Origin: Evernia prunastri
Lineage: Eukaryota; Ascomycota; Lecanoromycetes; Lecanorales; Parmeliaceae
DNA: 47,614 bases
Direction of reading: 5' to 3'
NCBI GenBank assembly: GCA_003184365.1
Contig: NKYR01000202.1
Coordinates: forward strand, 1-47,614
The notes beneath the pieces were generated by a model. That model saw only the letters and a program-made list of their open reading frames with translations, was not told the DNA's origin and ran no database searches. This document shows, one piece after another, positions 44,351-47,614 of the stretch; position 1 is the stretch's first letter, and each line of letters starts with the position of its first letter. The position numbers and the translations under genes are program-made.

Positions 44351-46619
44351 CTATGTACATGGAATAGCAGCTATATGCTCCTTCCAACACGCAATATGAT
44401 TACGTATATGAATATCACATAGTTTACATCCATGATAACTCCTTGGGGCTCGCTGTCGCCGTTTTCTTTTGTCTAAATCTCGTGGTCTGACGGTGTTTTG
44501 TGACAATTCCAACAATGGCTTTCTGGGCTGAGACTTCAATGACTCTACCACCTTTCTCCCAGCATATAAGCATGGGACGCATGTTTTGATGTTGCCCTCC
44601 ATACGTTCTAGTAGGCCATGATCACGGCCAGCTGCTGGATGTACTCGTACTGACAGAGATTCTTTGATATTGGGACATCTTCCAGTAAGTCGCTCAGAAT
44701 GCTCGAATAATTGACATGCAAGTCTCACACGGAATTCTCGCTGACTGTAATAAGTTCCAGACGTACAACGATGTATCTTATAGACATTGACGATGGCGGT
44801 GTCCAAGAGAAAATGCCATAGAGGCTTTCAACTTTTGTAATGTACTCGTTGTGTGGTGTAATAACATCGCAATTGATCAGCATTATCTACCCCATTCATA
44901 TAATGATTATACATATCAATGAACTCGGGGATAGACAGCTCTTTTCGGGCCTGTTCTCCAAACATGGCACGAGAAGTACGTGCATTTGTGNTCTGACGGT
45001 GTTTTGTGACAATTCCAACAATGGCTTTCTGGGCTGAGACTTCAATGACTCTACCACCTTTCTCCCAGCATATAAGCATGGGACGCATGTTTTGATGTTG
45101 CCCTCCATACGTTCTAGTAGGCCATGATCACGGCCAGCTGCTGGATGTACTCGTACTGACAGAGATTCTTTGATATTGGGATATCTTTCAGTAAGTCGCT
45201 CAGAATGCTCGAATAATTGACATGTAAGTCTCACACGGAATTCTCGCTGACTGTAATGAGTTCCAGGCGTACAACGATGTATCTTATAGGCATTGACGAT
45301 GGCGGTGTCCAAGAGAAAATGCCATAGAGGCTTTCAACTTTTGTAATGTACTCGTTGTGTGGTGTAATAACATCGCAATTGATCAGCATTATCTACCCCA
45401 TTCATATAATAATTATACATATCAATGAACTCGGGGATAGACAGCTCTTTTCGGGCCTGTTCTTCAAACATGGCACGAGAAGTACGTGCATTTGTGACTG
45501 TTTTTGCTGGACGACGGCGGAGACGATTAATTGTTTTCCTACCATTCGAGACAGTGATCATGAACAACACCACATTTTGATCTTTCCAGCCAAATTCCAA
45601 GACCTTCCCATCCTCTGATAGACTTCCATAGAGCTTACCCCAGTCCAAAGCTGCATTCCACTTGATTCTAAGCTCCGAAAGTCTGGAATCTAGCCCTCGA
45701 TTGAGCTCTTTATGCTCTCGTTGTGCCTTGATACCTTCTTTAGCCTTCAAATCCTCTCGTCTAGTTGTTGTAATACGCACAGTTCCAGCTGCTCCGAATC
45801 CTTCAATATCAAGCTGTGAGAACAATCTAGCTGACGAGAATAGATTGTCAAGCCATACAATATGACAATAATCCTTGACAATACCCTCTTGAGTTAACAA
45901 GTCTAGAACTACAGCCTGTGTTCTATTGAATTCCAAGTCGTCTGTCCAGAAATCATCGAGATCGTAAGGTCCTTCGTCTTTTCTTTGGCCCTTGAAATGA
46001 TTGAATCGTTGAATTGTCTCATCTACAGCTAGATGTGTGCCTGTTTTCCAGTACTTCTTGAAGGCCTGACGAAGCGTGTCACTGAGTGATTCGAGTTTCT
46101 CAAATGTAATCTCTTTCTGACCTGAGGACAGTGACTTGGATACATGAAAGAACCTGTCTATTTGTTGCCATCTTTTCAGACTAATATGCTTAGAAACCTG
46201 CTCATGAACGGCCCTTTCAGAGGATCAATGTTCCAGAAATCAGGAATGCTTGATTTCACATGAAGGCTCATTCAAATAGACACTCTCAAATAGGCTCGGA
46301 TCTCTTTGACTGTGGTAGAAAACCAAGTGCGCGTCTCAGGTTTTTCAGGCTCAGGGTAAAGAAAAGCATACTCATTCGTATGTTGTACAAGGGTTTTCAA
46401 AGAATCTTCATCATAGAATAGGCTGAAGATTGCATAAGAATCGTCTGGAGCAATGGTATTTGGTAGCTGACCCTGATCACACGTGTAGGGCTTGGTGATT
46501 TTTAATGGAGTGTATTTAGGTAGTGGTCATGGCTTAGGAGGACGTCCTTTTGGAGTCTTTGTGGACTTTGGATCCTTCTTCACATGATCCAGATCATTTG
46601 ACACCTTATTACGAGGCAT
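44351..46619 (-). pseudogene. decayed piggyBac-family (DDE) transposase
   Basis: Read from ATG 46619 on the minus strand, the frame meets TGA at 46527-46529 (after GRPPKP) and at 46272-46274. It then breaks several times, and ends with TGA at 45334-45336 and, in the duplicated block, at 44828-44830. Between breaks the piggyBac transposase is clear. The three catalytic Asp positions seem present: HLAVDETIQRFNHFKG near 46022, HIVWLDNLFSSARLF near 45848, and GVDNADQLRCYYTTQ. A Cys/His-rich C-terminal finger follows (CVPCLYAGRK, then CKLCDIHIRNHIACWKEH). The family excises and inserts DNA at TTAA. Where the frame stops at HYKS, the family expects Trp, so TGG to TGA is likely. The gene is non-functional as assembled, and a 505 bp block (44486-44990, again 44992-45496) is duplicated around an N. 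Confidence 0.88.
44486..45496. repeat. 505 bp direct duplication joined by a single N
   Basis: 44486-44990 and 44992-45496 align at a constant offset of 506 bp around the N at 44991. The eight or so differences I could see are all transitions. The block cuts the transposase so that its C-terminal part is read twice, as expected when two contigs from different transposon copies are abutted. Confidence 0.85.
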
Positions 46620-46693
46620 GGTATTGTTTTATGGCTATTTGGCTCATGGTAGGAGCCTGGTGGACGCGTTATTTTGTTGTCTCCAATAGCTTT

Positions 46694-46768
46694 AGACCCC
46701 CTGCTTAGGCCGATTTAGCGCCATCTTTAATTTTTTAGTGCATTGTGAGTCGGCCCCGCAGGGGGTCT
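46694..46768. repeat. 75 bp palindrome upstream of the transposase, with central TTAA
   Basis: The arms AGACCCCCTGC (46694-46704) and GCAGGGGGTCT (46758-46768) are perfect, extending imperfectly to about 19 bp (TTAGGCCG against TCGGCCCC). A TTAA lies at 46727-46730, almost the exact centre. Copies are at 47314-47388 and 47537-47611. It is likely a subterminal inverted repeat of the transposon. Confidence 0.75.
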
Positions 46769-46776
46769 GCACCAAA

Positions 46777-47197
46777 AACCCCCAGTTTCTTGTATTCTAT
46801 TCGAGATATGCCAAGATGTGCCAAGGCTACGGCCAAAATCGATTGATGCTAGTTAGAATACCGAAATTTATGGTAATATTGACCATTGCAGCTAAATACA
46901 TCATGATATCACATCTACCATGATGCCGGGAGTCCTCCACTCAGTGATCTGTATAAATATATCATAGCTGATAAGCGCCAGCTCCAGCATATGTCCAACT
47001 TTCCAACAATACCACCAACATCCGCTTTCCTACCCAGAGACTGATTGATTGATTGATTGATTGATTGCTTCATACTACCCAGGAGTCTTGCCTGATTGGC
47101 CGACTATGCGAGATGTGCTATCTATCAAATAATCTACCTAAATTTCTGAACCATTGAAAGAGGCTACCCTACGGTCGCCGGACCCCTTTCGTAAAGA
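46777..47197. other. 420 bp unique sequence between transposon-end copies
   Basis: No gene. It contains a (TGAT)n microsatellite and AT-rich sequence. It may be the genomic flank of the transposon or a further part of it. Confidence 0.4.
47042..47067. repeat. TGAT/ATTG tetranucleotide microsatellite
   Basis: About six consecutive TGAT units follow CAGAGAC. Confidence 0.9.
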
Positions 47198-47198
47198 N

Positions 47199-47396
47199 TT
47201 CACATGATCCAGATCATTTGACACATTATTACGAGGCATGGTATTGTTTTATGGCTATTTGGCTCATGGTAGGAGCCTGGTGGACGCGTTATTTTGTTGT
47301 CTCCAATAGCTTTAGACCCCCTGCTTAGGCCGATTTAGCGCCATCTTTAATTTTTTAGTGCATTGTGAGTCGGCCCCGCAGGGGGTCTGCACCAAA
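47199..47396 (-). repeat. second copy of the transposon 5' end
   Basis: 198 bp aligned without gaps to 46579-46776. One difference was noticed (ACACATTATT against ACACCTTATT). It is bounded by Ns at 47198 and 47397 and includes the transposase ATG region and the palindrome. Confidence 0.9.
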
Positions 47397-47397
47397 N

Positions 47398-47614
47398 GTC
47401 TTTGTGGACTTTGGATCCTTCTTCACATGATCCAGATCATTTGACACCTTATTACGAGGCATGGTATTGTTTTATGGCTATTTGGCTCATGGTAGGAGCC
47501 TGGTGGACGCGTTATTTTGTTGTCTCCAATAGCTTTAGACCCCCTGCTTAGGCCGATTTAGCGCCATCTTTAATTTTTTAGTGCATTGTGAGTCGGCCCC
47601 GCAGGGGGTCTGCA
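47398..47614 (-). repeat. third copy of the transposon 5' end, cut by the window edge
   Basis: 217 bp aligned to 46555-46771. It carries the start of the transposase frame and the palindrome, and runs to the last base of the window. Confidence 0.9.

Larger units (their letters stand above)
44351..46776 (-). mobile_element. piggyBac-like DNA transposon remnant
   Basis: The element comprises the transposase pseudogene plus at least 157 bp upstream of its ATG, including a palindrome. That upstream part recurs twice more to the right. The true ends and TTAA target duplications are not resolved because the scaffold is broken here. Confidence 0.75.

Noticed and set aside
1..47614. tRNA, rRNA, CRISPR and bacterial-type operons
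   Set aside because: No tRNA T-loop consensus, rRNA or spaced short repeats were seen, and spliced genes show a eukaryotic genome.

Overview
The window looks like nuclear DNA of a filamentous ascomycete (Pezizomycotina). Genes are dense and on both strands, most are interrupted by 45-75 bp introns with GTAAGT-like donors and CTRAY-like branch points, and the recognisable proteins are fungal: 5-aminolevulinate synthase, RIX1, YPP1, RPA49, a BYS1-domain secreted protein and a wax-synthase-like acyltransferase. A class such as Leotiomycetes is possible but I cannot prove it. Three single-N positions (44991, 47198, 47397), each beside a duplicated block, show a draft scaffold, and the right edge is probably a scaffold end.

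Region 1 (1-20 kb) is a lineage-specific, gene-poor island with no housekeeping gene I recognise. Its main content is three strongly diverged paralogues, all on the minus strand: A (2239-4382), B (8273 to about 10552) and C (17046-19032). Each has an acidic disordered N-terminus, a conserved central block, a basic linker and a second C-terminal block. Between them lie two small proteins with acidic, SIM-like tails (11542-12124 and 15658-16147), a small SAP-domain protein (13276-13755), and foldback or tandem repeats (2061-2158, 5761-5880, 6042-6120). I give no function for the family; this is the best candidate here for something undescribed.

Region 2 (20-43.7 kb) is a conserved core: MBOAT/wax synthase (+), RIX1 (-) and YPP1 (+) divergent over about 270 bp, ALAS (-), a small Tubby/LOR-like protein (+) convergent with RPA49 (-), a secreted BYS1 protein (+) after a 2.6 kb gene-free stretch, an FHA-kinase (-), and a charged nuclear-looking protein (+) with an unresolved frame change near 42.8 kb. 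These are separate housekeeping functions (heme, ribosome assembly, Pol I, PI4P signalling) rather than one pathway.

Region 3 (43.7-47.6 kb) holds a decayed piggyBac-type transposase with in-frame TGA stops, a 505 bp internal duplication around one N, and three copies of the transposon 5' end, each carrying a palindrome with TTAA at its centre.
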